A DNA stretch of 64,000 nucleotides from the NCBI RefSeq assembly GCF_006636205.1, contig NZ_VIGB01000003.1, positions 1 through 64,000 on the forward strand, in the 5' to 3' direction. The notes beneath the pieces were generated by a model, which saw nothing but the letters and a program-made list of their open reading frames with translations, ran no database searches and was not told the origin of the DNA. Every line of letters starts with the position of its first letter. The first letter of the stretch is position 1. The position numbers and the translations under genes are program-made. This document shows, one piece after another, positions 37,587 to 45,940 of the stretch. This DNA comes from Kitasatospora acidiphila. GTDB lineage: Bacteria; Actinomycetota; Actinomycetes; Streptomycetales; Streptomycetaceae.

Positions 37587-38075
37587 TCAGGCGCGCAGTC
37601 CGCCCCCGCCCGCGGGCCTGGGCCGGCCCACCGGGACGCCGCGCGGTTCCTTGATCCGCTTCATGATGATCTGCGAGTTGACCTCGGTCACCCCGGCGAG
37701 CGCGGTGAGCCGTTCGATCCAGAGCCGCTCATAGGCCTGCAGGTCGGCCACCGCGATGCGGAGCAGGCAGCCCGGGCTGCCGAACAGGCGGTAGGCCTCG
37801 ATCACGTCCGGGATGTCCTCGAGCGCGGCCTCGAACGCCTCCACGGCGGCGCGCTCGCGGCGGACCTCGACCGAGACCAGCACCTCGAAGCCGCGGCCCA
37901 CCGCGTCCGGGTCGACCACGGCACGGTAGCCCTGGATCACCCCGTCGCGTTCCAGCTGCCGCACCCGCCGCATGCAGGGCGACGCGGTCAGGCCCACCCG
38001 GTCGGCGAGCTCCTGGTTGCTCAGTCGCCCGTCGGCCTGCAATTCGCGCAAGATCTGCAGATCGATGTCGTCCAC
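37587..38075 (-). CDS. Lrp/AsnC family transcriptional regulator
   Basis: A 162-residue regulator: N-terminal helix-turn-helix (MDDIDLQILRELQADGRLSN, then LADRVGLTASPCMRRVRQLE) and a RAM ligand-binding domain (FEVLVSVEVRRERAAVEAFE, GSPGCLLRIAVADLQAYERL, VTEVNSQIIMKRIKE). Such proteins sense amino acids. The C-terminal ~15 residues are Gly/Pro/Arg-rich and unusual. It appears monocistronic, 90 bases from the next minus-strand gene. Target and effector are unknown. Confidence 0.93.
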   Translation of the reverse strand: MDDIDLQILRELQADGRLSNQELADRVGLTASPCMRRVRQLERDGVIQGYRAVVDPDAVGRGFEVLVSVEVRRERAAVEAFEAALEDIPDVIEAYRLFGSPGCLLRIAVADLQAYERLWIERLTALAGVTEVNSQIIMKRIKEPRGVPVGRPRPAGGGGLRA

Positions 38076-38165
38076 GGCGCAAGAATCCGCTACCGCTGCC
38101 CAGAGGTCAAACAGCGGATTGCGTGGCGGCCCGCCGCAGCGGCCGTTCTGCGTTATGCCTCGCCG

Positions 38166-38396
38166 CTATGCCTCGCCCGCGTGCCAGCTGGGCCACTCCC
38201 ACGGGTGGTCCTGCCAGGCGACGCGGCCGGGCTCGGTCGGATCGGTCGCGGGGAACAGGCGGGCGGCTTCGGCGCGGAACTCCTGCTCGTCCACGGGTTC
38301 CCAGTTGTGACCGCGGAAGCGCACCAGGCGGTAGCGGGCGTCGGCGTCGATGCCGGCCACCTCGGCGATCGCATCCTTGCGCATGTCGGTGTCCAT
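38166..38396 (-). CDS. Small uncharacterised protein, 76 residues
   Basis: ATG 38396, with GGAGCAG upstream, encodes MDTDMRKDAIAEVAGIDADA RYRLVRFRGHNWEPVDEQEF and ends DHPWEWPSWHAGEA. It is acidic and Trp-rich, with no recognised domain. Codon use and the binding site support a real gene. It is divergent from the pirin gene, whose promoter-proximal palindrome lies between them. Just after its stop a 12-base sequence (TATGCCTCGCCG) is nearly duplicated. Confidence 0.6.
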   Translation of the reverse strand: MDTDMRKDAIAEVAGIDADARYRLVRFRGHNWEPVDEQEFRAEAARLFPATDPTEPGRVAWQDHPWEWPSWHAGEA

Positions 38397-38471
38397 GTCT
38401 CAAGGCTGCTCCTTCCGGACGGCAGCCGCATGCACGCACCCGCCGACGGTGGGAATACCTCGCGAGGAGTA

Positions 38472-38489
38472 TTGTTGAATCATCAACAA
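38472..38489. promoter_or_regulatory. Palindrome, candidate operator of pirin gene
   Basis: TTGTTGA-ATCA-TCAACAA has perfect 7-base arms. It sits 20 bases before the pirin ATG at 38509, just upstream of the GAAGGAGGA binding site. AT-rich 18-base palindromes of this kind are typical MarR-family sites, and pirin genes are often controlled by redox-sensing MarR proteins. A second palindrome, CCTCGCGAGG, lies a few bases upstream. The regulator is not in this window. Confidence 0.55.
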
Positions 38490-38508
38490 CACCGAAGGAG
38501 GACTTCCG

Positions 38509-39270
38509 ATGGCATCCGTACTCGACGTCCGCCGCGCCGACGAGCGCTTCCACACCCGCACCGACTGGCTCGACTCCCGTCACTCCTTCTCGTTCTCCCG
38601 GCACTGGGACCCGGCCAACACCCACTTCGGGCTGCTGCTGGTCTCCAACGACGACGTGGTGGCGCCCGGGACCGGCTTCGACACCCACCCGCACCGCGAC
38701 ATGGAGATCGTCACCTGGGTGCTCGAGGGCTCCCTGGTCCACCAGGACTCCGAGGGGCACAACGGCGTGATCTACCCGGGCCTGGCCCAGCGGATGAGCG
38801 CCGGCGCCGGGATCCTGCACAGCGAGAAGAACGACTCCTGGACGCTCACCGGCCAGCCCGAGCACCAGACGCCGGTCCGTTTCCTGCAGATGTGGACCAT
38901 CCCCGACGCCGCCGGCATCCAGCCCGGTTACGAGCAGCTCGACATCAACGACGAGCTCACCCGCGGCGGCTGGGTCACCCTGGCCTCCGGCATGCCCGAG
39001 CACACCAACCAGCGCGCCATCGGCATCCGGCAGAAGCACGCCGCCCTGCACGTCTCCCGGATCCGGCCCGGGGAGACCCTGGAGCTGCCCACCTCGCCGT
39101 TCGCCCACCTGTTCATCGCGCGGGGCAGCGCCGAGCTCGAAGGAGCGGGCCCGCTGGGCACCGGCGACGCCGCCCGGATCACCGGTTCCGACGGCCGGCG
39201 GATCACCGGCGGACCCGACGGCGCCGAGGCCCTGGTGTGGGAGATGACGGCGGCCGTGACGGTCGGCTGA
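38509..39270 (+). CDS. Pirin family protein
   Basis: A 253-residue bicupin. The N-terminal part reads RHSFSFSRHWDPANTHFGLL, then FDTHPHRDMEIVTWVLEGSL with the metal-binding HxH, HNGVIYPGLAQRMSAGAGIL HSEKN with further His and Glu ligands, and the C-terminal cupin ends VWEMTAAVTVG. Bacterial pirins bind iron or another metal; some are quercetinases, others act on pyruvate metabolism. ATG 38509 follows GAAGGAGGA. It is monocistronic between a palindromic operator and a strong terminator, which suggests inducible stress expression. Confidence 0.95.
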   Translation: MASVLDVRRADERFHTRTDWLDSRHSFSFSRHWDPANTHFGLLLVSNDDVVAPGTGFDTHPHRDMEIVTWVLEGSLVHQDSEGHNGVIYPGLAQRMSAGAGILHSEKNDSWTLTGQPEHQTPVRFLQMWTIPDAAGIQPGYEQLDINDELTRGGWVTLASGMPEHTNQRAIGIRQKHAALHVSRIRPGETLELPTSPFAHLFIARGSAELEGAGPLGTGDAARITGSDGRRITGGPDGAEALVWEMTAAVTVG

Positions 39271-39301
39271 CCCCGGCCCACGCCGCGTTCGACACACCGA
39301 T

Positions 39302-39327
39302 GGCGCCGCCCTGATCCGGGCGGCGCC
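39302..39327 (+). terminator. 10-bp GC hairpin after pirin gene
   Basis: GGCGCCGCCC and GGGCGGCGCC are perfect arms around a 6-base loop (39312-39317), starting 32 bases after the pirin stop. There is no T-tract. It would end transcription from the pirin gene and perhaps also from the opposite side. Confidence 0.75.
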
Positions 39328-39357
39328 TGACGGGACCGGGAAAGGACCGGAGATGGC

Positions 39358-39965
39358 TCAGCGCTTGGCGAACGAGGAGACGAAGGCGGCGGTGACCCCG
39401 CCCGGGCCGGTCACGTCGTCATAGCCGGGAGCCGTGTGCAGCGTGCTGTCCTGGTCCAAGGTGTCCAGGTAGGTGTGTACGTCCCCGCCGCGCTCCAGGA
39501 CGGCCGGTAGGTCAGCGCCAGCGGTGCCTTACCGACCGGGGCGGGTAGCACGTCGTGGATGGCCGGGGTGCCGCGCAGCGAGTACAGCAGCGGGTTGGCG
39601 AAGCCGAGCGCATGCCCGGCGGCCTGCGCCGCGTCCGCTTCCAGGCCCGGGACCAGCGGCGCGGAGCCACTGGTGCCGGCCTCCGTGACCTCGTGGTAGG
39701 AACCGCCGTTGGCGAAGCCGATCAGCCAGCCGGTGACGCCGTCGCCGTCGGCCGAGATGTCCGGCACCTCGCGATGGGCGGGAACGGTGCCACCCGCGGT
39801 GGCCAGCGCCTGGGGCACCACCCCGCGCTGGTACCAGGGTTGGGCGGAGGTGGCGCTGCGGCCGCCGGTCGAGCCCTCGTTGAACTTGCCGGGCGGCGGG
39901 GCGAGATAGCCGGTGCCCTGCAGGTTCAGCTGCACCTGCTCGAAGCCCCAGCCGAGTTCGGGTCA
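39358..39965 (-). pseudogene. S53 (sedolisin) peptidase C-terminal remnant
   Basis: The minus strand encodes the end of a secreted sedolisin: ELGWGFEQVQLNLQGTGYLA, PGKFNEGSTGGRSATSAQPW, VPDISADGDGVTGWLIGFAN and EAGTSGSAPLVPGLEADAAQ, the last holding the catalytic Ser of the GTS motif. The frame breaks near 39506, and the final piece, VLERGGDVHTYLDTLDQDST to VTAAFVSSFAKR, lies in another frame ending at 39358-39360. The Glu/Asp part of the catalytic triad and the prodomain are missing because the sequence joins a DUF2637 remnant at about 39965. It is inactive. Confidence 0.7.
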
Positions 39966-40650
39966 CGCTGAACCGCTGCATCATTCTCAGGTTCACACGC
40001 GTATTGCAGGGTCTGCTCGTACGCTTGCTGACCTTTTGCTGACTCGTCTGATGGACCGTGATCGCGTCGGCGACCACCCGGCGGGGTCAGCTTGTCCTCC
40101 TCTTTGACCGCCTGTCGGACGGTGGTCAGCAGCTCCTCCGTGTCCAGGTCAGTGCGACGCTCCCCCGGAGTCCGGTCGCTACCCGGCCGGGCACTGACCG
40201 GATGACCGCCCAGGTCAGCGACCTGGGTCAGGCTGCCCTGAGTAGCAGTCACCGGCTCGTCGCCGACCGGTCGGTCACTGACCGGCCGGGGCCGGCCGGT
40301 GACCGCCCAGGCCAACGGGCCTGACCGGAGTGACCGAGGTCAGCTGCGGCTGCTGTTCGGGAGCAGTGACCGGGTGGCTGACCGCCCGAGCAGAACTCGG
40401 GTCACCGGCACTGTCCTGACCGTCGGTCAGCGTGCCCGGCCGGTCACTCCGGACAGCCCGGACGGTGACCTGACCGAGGTCAGCGTCGGTGTCCCGGTCG
40501 CTGCGGTTGTCCCGGTGAGCGAGGTCGACCCGTCCGCGGGCGATGAGGATGTACAGGTGTACGGCATCACCGAGACCGGCACCGACTCCTATCGCCTCGC
40601 CAGCACCCGGGCGCGGACCGAAACGCCCGCGAAGGCAAGCTGACCGCCGC
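39966..40650 (-). pseudogene. DUF2637 (SpdB-like) conjugative-element protein remnant
   Basis: Minus-strand pieces in different frames match the C-terminal part of Streptomyces DUF2637 spread proteins: a short HLYILIARGRVDLA, then a long low-complexity Asp/Arg/Thr/Val-rich linker (HPVTAPEQQPQLTSVTPVRP, VGDEPVTATQGSLTQVADLG), and the conserved end TEELLTTVRQAVKEEDKLT followed in the next frame by VVADAITVHQTSQQKVSKR. The DNA is packed with GTCA/TGAC tetranucleotides because of the linker. The membrane N-terminus is gone. This is evidence of a lost integrative conjugative element or plasmid. Confidence 0.6.
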
Positions 40651-40661
40651 AGGCTCATGGC

Positions 40662-40945
40662 CTGCCTGTCTCAGGGCACGGTCGAGGCATCGGCTGCCTC
40701 GCCCTGCAGTCCGAGCATCTTCCGGACGTCTTCGTTGCTACGAACAAATGCCGGTAGACCGTCACCTGGCTCCGAGGTATGCCACAGAGCGTCACCATGT
40801 CGTCCAAGGCGTGCTCCAGAGCCGGGCTGTCTGTCTCCCGGCATGCAGCGAAACCCGTCGGAGCGAGCCCGAACATCAACCTGAAGGAACGGAGGCGGTG
40901 ACCAAGCTGCGGCATGGCCACCACCATCGCACATGGCTCGATCAA
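40662..40945 (-). pseudogene. Small gene relic
   Basis: A minus-strand stretch (HRLRSFRLMFGLAPTGFAAC, ALDDMVTLCGIPRSQVTVYR) looks coding. After a frame break near 40740 it continues FVRSNEDVRKMLGLQGEAAD ASTVP to a stop. Together they would give about 85 residues. No family is recognised. Its position beside the DUF2637 remnant suggests it belonged to the same mobile element. Confidence 0.35.
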
Positions 40946-41093
40946 CCTGAAGTCGGAGAGGACAGGCTCCAGTCGACGGCCCTCCGTCCTCCAGTCGAAG
41001 GGCCGTCACCGCCGCTGACGCTATTTCTCGTGAACATCCGCAGCACTCAAGGTCGCCAACTGCCGCCCAAACCGCTGACCGAACGCTGCTACT

Positions 41094-41420
41094 TCACGTG
41101 AACGAAGCCAGGATGCGGATCCGGCGGCACTCATCGAGCGGGTTGCAGGCGACGTACACCTGGTTCTGGATCTGGCTGCTGTTCACATGCTGCTCTCCGG
41201 GGTCCGGGCGGGCGGATGTGCCCCACGTCGTGGTCCAAGTGGCGAGGTCGTACTTACCCATGGGCTCCTGGTACTGGAGTTGGAAGTTCCAGGCGTTGTC
41301 GGTCGCGGGGCCGCACTTGGTGGGCTTGAGGAGCCCGCGGTACTTCATCGACACCGGGTTGTTGCTGAACGCGGTGGTGGACACGGCCCGGATGCGGCGA
41401 GAGAAGGCGCGCTGGCAGAG
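41094..41420 (-). pseudogene. C-terminal fragment of an unrecognised protein
   Basis: The minus strand reads AVSTTAFSNNPVSMKYRGLL, KPTKCGPATDNAWNFQLQYQ, EPMGKYDLATWTTTWGTSAR and ends CNPLDECRRIRILASFT at 41094. Composition, rich in Asn, Tyr, Gln and Thr, is unlike antisense frames and suggests a secreted or surface domain with a disulphide. No start or signal peptide is found upstream, because the frame runs antisense into the MscS gene region. Family unknown; probably a truncated gene. Confidence 0.45.
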
Positions 41421-41553
41421 CAACTGCGCCTCGGACCGGTTTACGAGTGGTATTGCCGGGCAGACGAGTCCGGCCGGAGGCGGTCGGCTCGGGTTTCCGG
41501 CCCTGCCGACCTGCCCACCTGCCGTGAGCCGCGGATGAGGAGTTGAGACAACT

Positions 41554-42585
41554 GTGTGGAACCTGGTCAGGCCGCTCGCACTGGCCGCGGCGGTCGTGCT
41601 GGCCGTCCTGGCGGCAGACCGTCTGGTGCTGCTGCTCTCCCGTCGGGCGAACATGCCATTGCCGGGTCCACAGCTACGCGGGCTGCTGCGCACCTGTCGG
41701 ATACCGGTGTTGCTGACGCTCGGGTCACTGCTTCTGCTCGCCGTCGAGCCCGGTGCGGGCCTGCCGGCCGAGGTGCGCGCACCGCTGCGGCACGCGCTAC
41801 TGCTCGCCTCGCTAGCCACTGGCGCCTGGCTGGCCGCGCGGCTTGTGGCGCTGCTGATCGACACCTCACTGGCCCGGTACGCGAGCGAGGGGCGCGACCC
41901 GGCCCGGATCCGCCGGGTTCGGACCCAGACCGGGATGCTGGGCAGGCTGGCCGGCGCGGCCATCGCCGTGCTCGCCCTGGCGACCGCGCTGCTGACCTTC
42001 CCCGCAGTCCGTGCGGTCGGCGCCAGCCTGCTGGCGTCGGCGGGCATCGTCGGCCTGGTCGTCGGGGTAGCGGCGCAGAGCACCCTGGCCAATGTCTTCG
42101 CCGGTATCCAACTGGCCTTCGGCGACATGGTCCGGCTCGGCGACGAGGTGCTGGTCGCGGGCGACTGGGGAACCGTCGAGGAGATCACGCTGACCTACGT
42201 GGTGGTCGCCACCTGGGACCAGCGGCGGATCGTGATGCCGGTGTCGTATTTCGTTGGCAAGCCGTTCGAGAACTGGTCCCGCCGCGACCCCGCGATCACC
42301 GGGACCGCGCTGCTCCACCTGGACCACCGCACGCCGATGACCGAACTGCGCGCGGAGTTCGAGCGGTTGCTCAAGGAGAGCCCCAAGTGGGACGGGGCCG
42401 GCAGCGCACTCCAACTCGTGGACACCACACCCAGCACCATCGTCGTCCGCGCCCTGATGACCGCCCGCAACGCCGGTGACGCCTTCGAACTGCGCTGCTG
42501 GATCCGTGAACGACTGCTCGCCTACCTGCGCGAGCACGCTCCCGAGGCGCTGCCCCGAGTCGGAGTCGTCCACCGACCTGACTGA
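41554..42585 (+). CDS. MscS-type mechanosensitive channel
   Basis: From GTG 41554 the protein is 343 residues with about four or five membrane helices. The pore helix and MscS core are clear: VGASLLASAGIVGLVVGVAA QSTLANVFAGIQLAFGD, then VRLGDEVLVAGDWGTVEEIT LTYVVVATWDQRRIVMPVSY F and the C-terminal alpha/beta domain. It opens under membrane tension to release solutes in osmotic downshock. Several other envelope and osmotic-stress genes lie within the next 15 kb. It seems monocistronic. Confidence 0.93.
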   Translation: MWNLVRPLALAAAVVLAVLAADRLVLLLSRRANMPLPGPQLRGLLRTCRIPVLLTLGSLLLLAVEPGAGLPAEVRAPLRHALLLASLATGAWLAARLVALLIDTSLARYASEGRDPARIRRVRTQTGMLGRLAGAAIAVLALATALLTFPAVRAVGASLLASAGIVGLVVGVAAQSTLANVFAGIQLAFGDMVRLGDEVLVAGDWGTVEEITLTYVVVATWDQRRIVMPVSYFVGKPFENWSRRDPAITGTALLHLDHRTPMTELRAEFERLLKESPKWDGAGSALQLVDTTPSTIVVRALMTARNAGDAFELRCWIRERLLAYLREHAPEALPRVGVVHRPD

Positions 42586-42731
42586 CGAACTGGCGGGCCG
42601 TCAGGGCTCAGCCGGTCGCCGGGGTGACGTCCCCGGCTTGGCCGTTCGCCGCGGCCGGCGGCGCTACGGCAGGTCGACCTCCGATCAGGCCGTGTCCGGT
42701 GAATCGTTCAGGACATGGCTAACCTTCTGCC

Positions 42732-43259
42732 GTGGACCTCTACTTCGATCCGGTGCCTCTGCTCGACGATGCGCGAGCGGCGTTCCTGGGGCGCTGGTCG
42801 GATCGGAAGTGGCTCAACGTGCCCGGACCGTTCTACGGGGCCGAGACCGACAACTGCGGCACGGGCCGTATTCACGCCCCCGGGCTTGTGCTCTACGAGG
42901 CCGACTACTTCACTGAGTACGTGTACCGGCAGCCCCGGACCGCGGAGGAGCTTCAGCAGTTGGTCGACGCGGCGGAGGCCGAGGCATTCTCCGGCTACGG
43001 CTGCAATGGCGACACCCGCTGGACGCCGGCAGCGGTCCGGGAATGGTGGCGCGATCGAGGGCGGGTCAGGGAGTATCTGGCGAACCGGCGAGCCGACTGG
43101 GAGGCCGACGACGCGAAGGCAGGACAGGGTGTGGCCGCCGCTGCCCTGAAGTACGCCGCATACCTCGAGGGCGAGCTGGCATCGCACCTGCGCGTCTATC
43201 TCTTCTGGCTTGAGGAGCGACGCTCTCCCACGGTCGCGGACCGACTGCCGCAACTCTGA
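42732..43259 (+). CDS. Uncharacterised protein, 175 residues
   Basis: GTG 42732 opens MDLYFDPVPLLDDARAAFLG RWSDRKWLNVPGPFYGAETD NCGTG, then RIHAPGLVLYEADYFTEYVY and ends with a helical segment LEGELASHLRVYLFWLEERR. It is soluble and rich in aromatic and acidic residues. Similar Streptomyces proteins exist in my memory without a known function. It stands between the MscS gene and an IS5 relic. No function assigned. Confidence 0.7.
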   Translation: MDLYFDPVPLLDDARAAFLGRWSDRKWLNVPGPFYGAETDNCGTGRIHAPGLVLYEADYFTEYVYRQPRTAEELQQLVDAAEAEAFSGYGCNGDTRWTPAAVREWWRDRGRVREYLANRRADWEADDAKAGQGVAAAALKYAAYLEGELASHLRVYLFWLEERRSPTVADRLPQL

Positions 43260-43276
43260 CGACGGTGACGCATCAG

Positions 43277-43756
43277 TCACGGAGCCAGAGACGGATCGCG
43301 GCGACAACCACGGGTGCCGTGGAAGACGTAGGCGCGCTTGTCATAGCGCGTCGCCACGGCGCGGAAGCCCTTCAGCCTGTTGATCATGCGCTCGACCTCT
43401 TTGCGGCGCTTGTACGCCGCGCGATCGAAGGCGGGTGGACGGCCGCCCGCTGAGCCCCGGGCCAGCCGGTCGATTCGCACGGTCTTCTCCAGCAGCTCTC
43501 GCATACGACCCCCGCTCGACCACCCACCGCTTGGGCACCGGCACGAACCCCTTGACCTGCGAATCCCCCTGGACGACCTCGACGTCGATGCCGAGTTTGG
43601 CACCGTGCGGACGCCCGTGCGCTCGCGGAAGTAGATGCCGTTCAGCACACGACGGTGGTCGCTCCACTGCCCGCCCCGCCCACCGTTGGCAGGCAGATAC
43701 GGCACCAGCCGAGCCCACTCCTCGTTCGTCAGATCGCCACGTCCCACGCCAGACAA
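43277..43756 (-). mobile_element. IS5-group transposase remnant, internally deleted
   Basis: The minus strand begins [20 protein letters not shown] and [19 protein letters not shown], the N-terminus of an IS5-group transposase. It then jumps to a mosaic of the catalytic and C-terminal regions in shifting frames: [45 protein letters not shown] and [20 protein letters not shown]. Full-length elements encode about 270 residues in overlapping frames. Segments are missing, so transposition is not possible. It differs from the relic at 1976-2208. Confidence 0.7.
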
Positions 43757-43779
43757 ACGATCAAGGAAGGTGGTCCGGT

Positions 43780-44130
43780 TCCAAGATCGAATGACGATTC
43801 ACCGGACACGGCCCAGACCGCCTTGCCCGGGCCGTCGTTGCGCGGCAGGTGACCCCAGCGACTCGCGAGCAGCGCGACGGTGTGCAGCCCGTGCCCGCCC
43901 GGCCGCCCGGCCGCCCGGCCGCCCGGACACATTCGGCTCCCGAAGGCGCGACGGCTCTGCCCAGTACCTCGACGCGCAGCAGACGGGGGTTCGCTGAGAG
44001 GACCAACTGACCCGCACCACCCGTGTGCTGACAGGCGTTGGTGACCAGCTCGGACATGAGGAGCAGAACGTCGTCGGCCCCACCCACTGCTCCGGATCCG
44101 CGGTGGGCTCCCAACCCCATTCCTTCTTAG
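43780..44130 (-). pseudogene. Anti-sigma-type HATPase gene, broken at an 8-bp repeat
   Basis: The upstream frame reads DDVLLLMSELVTNACQHTGG with the N box of an RsbW-like serine kinase, then NPRLLRVEVLGRAVAPSGAE. At four tandem CCGCCCGG units (43895-43926) the frame is lost. The next frame supplies the expected end, RPGGHGLHTVALLASRWGHL and [11 protein letters not shown], with the G-box glycines. Three units instead of four would rejoin the two halves exactly. Relatives bind and inhibit SigB-type sigma factors. The gene is divergent from such a sigma gene 200 bases away, consistent with a partner-switching pair. Confidence 0.65.
43895..43926. repeat. Four perfect 8-bp tandem repeats (CCGCCCGG)
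   Basis: Four identical 8-base units lie inside the HATPase gene. Because 8 is not a multiple of three, copy-number change moves the reading frame; three copies give an open gene. This could be slipped-strand variation, natural inactivation, or an assembly artefact. Confidence 0.85.
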
Positions 44131-44332
44131 TCAACCGGCTTCTGCTGCAACGACCGTACGGGGCGACCCTCCCGCCGAGCGGGCGCTGGGCACATGCGCG
44201 GCCGGATCACACCGCTCGTGGACACGGAGTGGACATAGCGTGGTTATTCGGTCCATCCACGGCTGATTTGGCGTCAACGGGGCACCCGAGGTCCATTGGC
44301 CCGAGCGAGTGACCACCAGCAGAGGAGAGAGC

Positions 44333-45262
44333 ATGCCGACCGCCGCGTCCCGCCCCTCGACAACTGCCCGCGTCAACGGCGCCCGGCTCACCGAACCGGC
44401 ACCCGACACCGGTGAGCTGACCGGCCTGGCCGACCTCGTCAGGCTCGCCGCAGACCTGGACATCGACCTGGGCGACCCCGCCGAGACCGTCCCCGACGAC
44501 GCTCGGAAACTGTCCCGGGTGCTCCTCGCACGGCTGCGCGCCACTGAGGACGGCACCGCAGAGTACTCCTACGTGCGCGGCACCCTGATCGAGCTCAACA
44601 CGGCGCTCGTCAAGTTCGCCGCGAGCCGGTTCGCCCACCGCAAGGAGCCAATGGACGACATCCTCCAGGTCGGCACGATCGGCCTGATCAAGGCCATCGA
44701 CCGGTTCGACCCGTCCTACAACGTCGAGTTCTCGACCTTCGCACTTCCGACCATCAGCGGCGAGATCAAGCGCTTCTTCCGCGACACCAGCTGGATGGTC
44801 CACGTCCCGAGGCGCTTGCAGGAGCTGCGACTGACTCTGGCCAAGGCCACGGACGCGATCGAGCAGCAGCTGGACCGGGAGCCGACCCCCGCCGAACTGG
44901 CCGCACACCTCGACCTGACCAAGACCGAGGTACTGGAAGGCCTCACCGCCGCCCAGGCGCAGAGCGCCGGCTTCCTCGACACAACCGCCCCCGGCAGCGG
45001 ACCCGGCGAGGGCGGCGGCCTGGCGGCCGACCAAGTCGCCCGGGAGGAGCGGGCGTTCGAGACCGTGCTCTGCCTGGAGGCCCTCAAACCACTGATCGCC
45101 GCACTCCCGCAGCGCGAGCACACGATCCTCTCGCTGCGGTTCGGCGCCGAACTGACACAGGCCCAGATCGGCCGCCACCTCGGCATCTCACAGATGCACG
45201 TCTCACGGCTCCTCAACCGGACACTGACCGACCTGCGAGCCGCCCTCCTGACCGAGGACTGA
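44333..45262 (+). CDS. SigB/SigF-type RNA polymerase sigma factor (copy 1)
   Basis: The 309-residue protein has region 2 (YVRGTLIELNTALVKFAASR, EPMDDILQVGTIGLIKAIDR FDPSYNVEFSTFALPTISGE), region 3 (DTSWMVHVPRRLQELRLTLA) and region 4 with the HTH (LTQAQIGRHLGISQMHVSRL L). It belongs to the SigB/F/G stress and differentiation group controlled by anti-sigma kinases. ATG 44333 follows AGAGGAGAGAG. A divergent anti-sigma-type HATPase gene lies upstream but is broken. Its 3' end overlaps the convergent whiB-type gene by 50 bases. Confidence 0.95.
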   Translation: MPTAASRPSTTARVNGARLTEPAPDTGELTGLADLVRLAADLDIDLGDPAETVPDDARKLSRVLLARLRATEDGTAEYSYVRGTLIELNTALVKFAASRFAHRKEPMDDILQVGTIGLIKAIDRFDPSYNVEFSTFALPTISGEIKRFFRDTSWMVHVPRRLQELRLTLAKATDAIEQQLDREPTPAELAAHLDLTKTEVLEGLTAAQAQSAGFLDTTAPGSGPGEGGGLAADQVAREERAFETVLCLEALKPLIAALPQREHTILSLRFGAELTQAQIGRHLGISQMHVSRLLNRTLTDLRAALLTED

Positions 45263-45557
45263 CTCGACCGGCACCGGCCCCCCTTTCGCGGCGCAGGAGT
45301 TCGGTGCGCTCGTCCTCGGTCAGGCCGCCCCAGACGCCGTACTGCTCCCGCGCTCGCAGGGCGTGGGAGAGGCAGGTCTCGCGCACGGGGCAGCGCTTGC
45401 AGACCTGCTTGGCGGCCTGCTCCCGATTGTCGTGGGCCTCGCCGCGCTCCCCCACGGGATGGAAGAACAGGCTGGTGTCGACGCTGCGGCAGGCCGCCCG
45501 CAGCTGCCACTCCCAGTAGTGGTCGAAGGCGCCGGGCAGTCGCGAGGTGTTGGTCAT
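45213..45557 (-). CDS. WhiB family transcriptional regulator
   Basis: A 114-residue WhiB-like protein. Four cluster-binding Cys are visible: one in LRAACRSVDTSLFFHP, then CKRCPVRETC, followed by the turn motif GVWGGLTEDER and a basic tail. It should bind a [4Fe-4S] cluster and act with the principal sigma factor on target promoters. There is no RGRP AT-hook, so it is not WhiB7. ATG 45557 follows GAGG-type sequence on the minus strand. Its last ~16 codons are antisense to the end of the sigma gene. Confidence 0.95.
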   Translation of the reverse strand: MTNTSRLPGAFDHYWEWQLRAACRSVDTSLFFHPVGERGEAHDNREQAAKQVCKRCPVRETCLSHALRAREQYGVWGGLTEDERTELLRRERGAGAGRVSPRSGGRLAGRSVSG

Positions 45558-45750
45558 GAGGTGCTCCCTCCTCGGTCACGAAATCGTGTCCCACGACGCG
45601 TCTCACCCGTGTCGCCGCCGCAAAACCCGGCAGTCGCGAGCGCTGGCTGTCTCTCGTTCTCGCGAGCCGCGCCGAGTCGTCGCGCACGATTCAGGACCGG
45701 CACCCCGACGCTGAAAGCCGCGAGCGAGGGCACGTACGTGAGGAGCGACC

Positions 45751-45834
45751 TCAAACCTGCCAGCCGGCGTCGGCCGGGACGTTGGCTGCCACCAGCCCGT
45801 TGGGGCCGGCGCCGATCACGATGGCATCAGGCAT
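45751..45834 (-). pseudogene. N-terminal stub of an FAD-dependent oxidoreductase
   Basis: ATG 45834 encodes MPDAIVIGAGPNGLVAANVP ADAGWQV and then a TGA at 45751-45753. This is the exact N-terminal Rossmann start of phytoene-desaturase-like FAD oxidoreductases, cut after 27 residues. Nothing downstream continues the protein. It is a deletion remnant. Confidence 0.7.
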
Positions 45835-45940
45835 GAGTGTCCTTGCGCCGTAATCTTCCCCGTTCAGCACGCCACCCGGCCCGGTGCCACGCGGCCCGCC
45901 GGCAGAACCGGGTTCAGGCTCGGTTGGCGGAGAGTGCCGT

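Noticed and set aside
40058..40643. Plus-strand frames in the GTCA-rich region as a repetitive protein
   Set aside because: The minus strand explains the composition better as the linker of a DUF2637-type protein with its conserved C-terminal helix.
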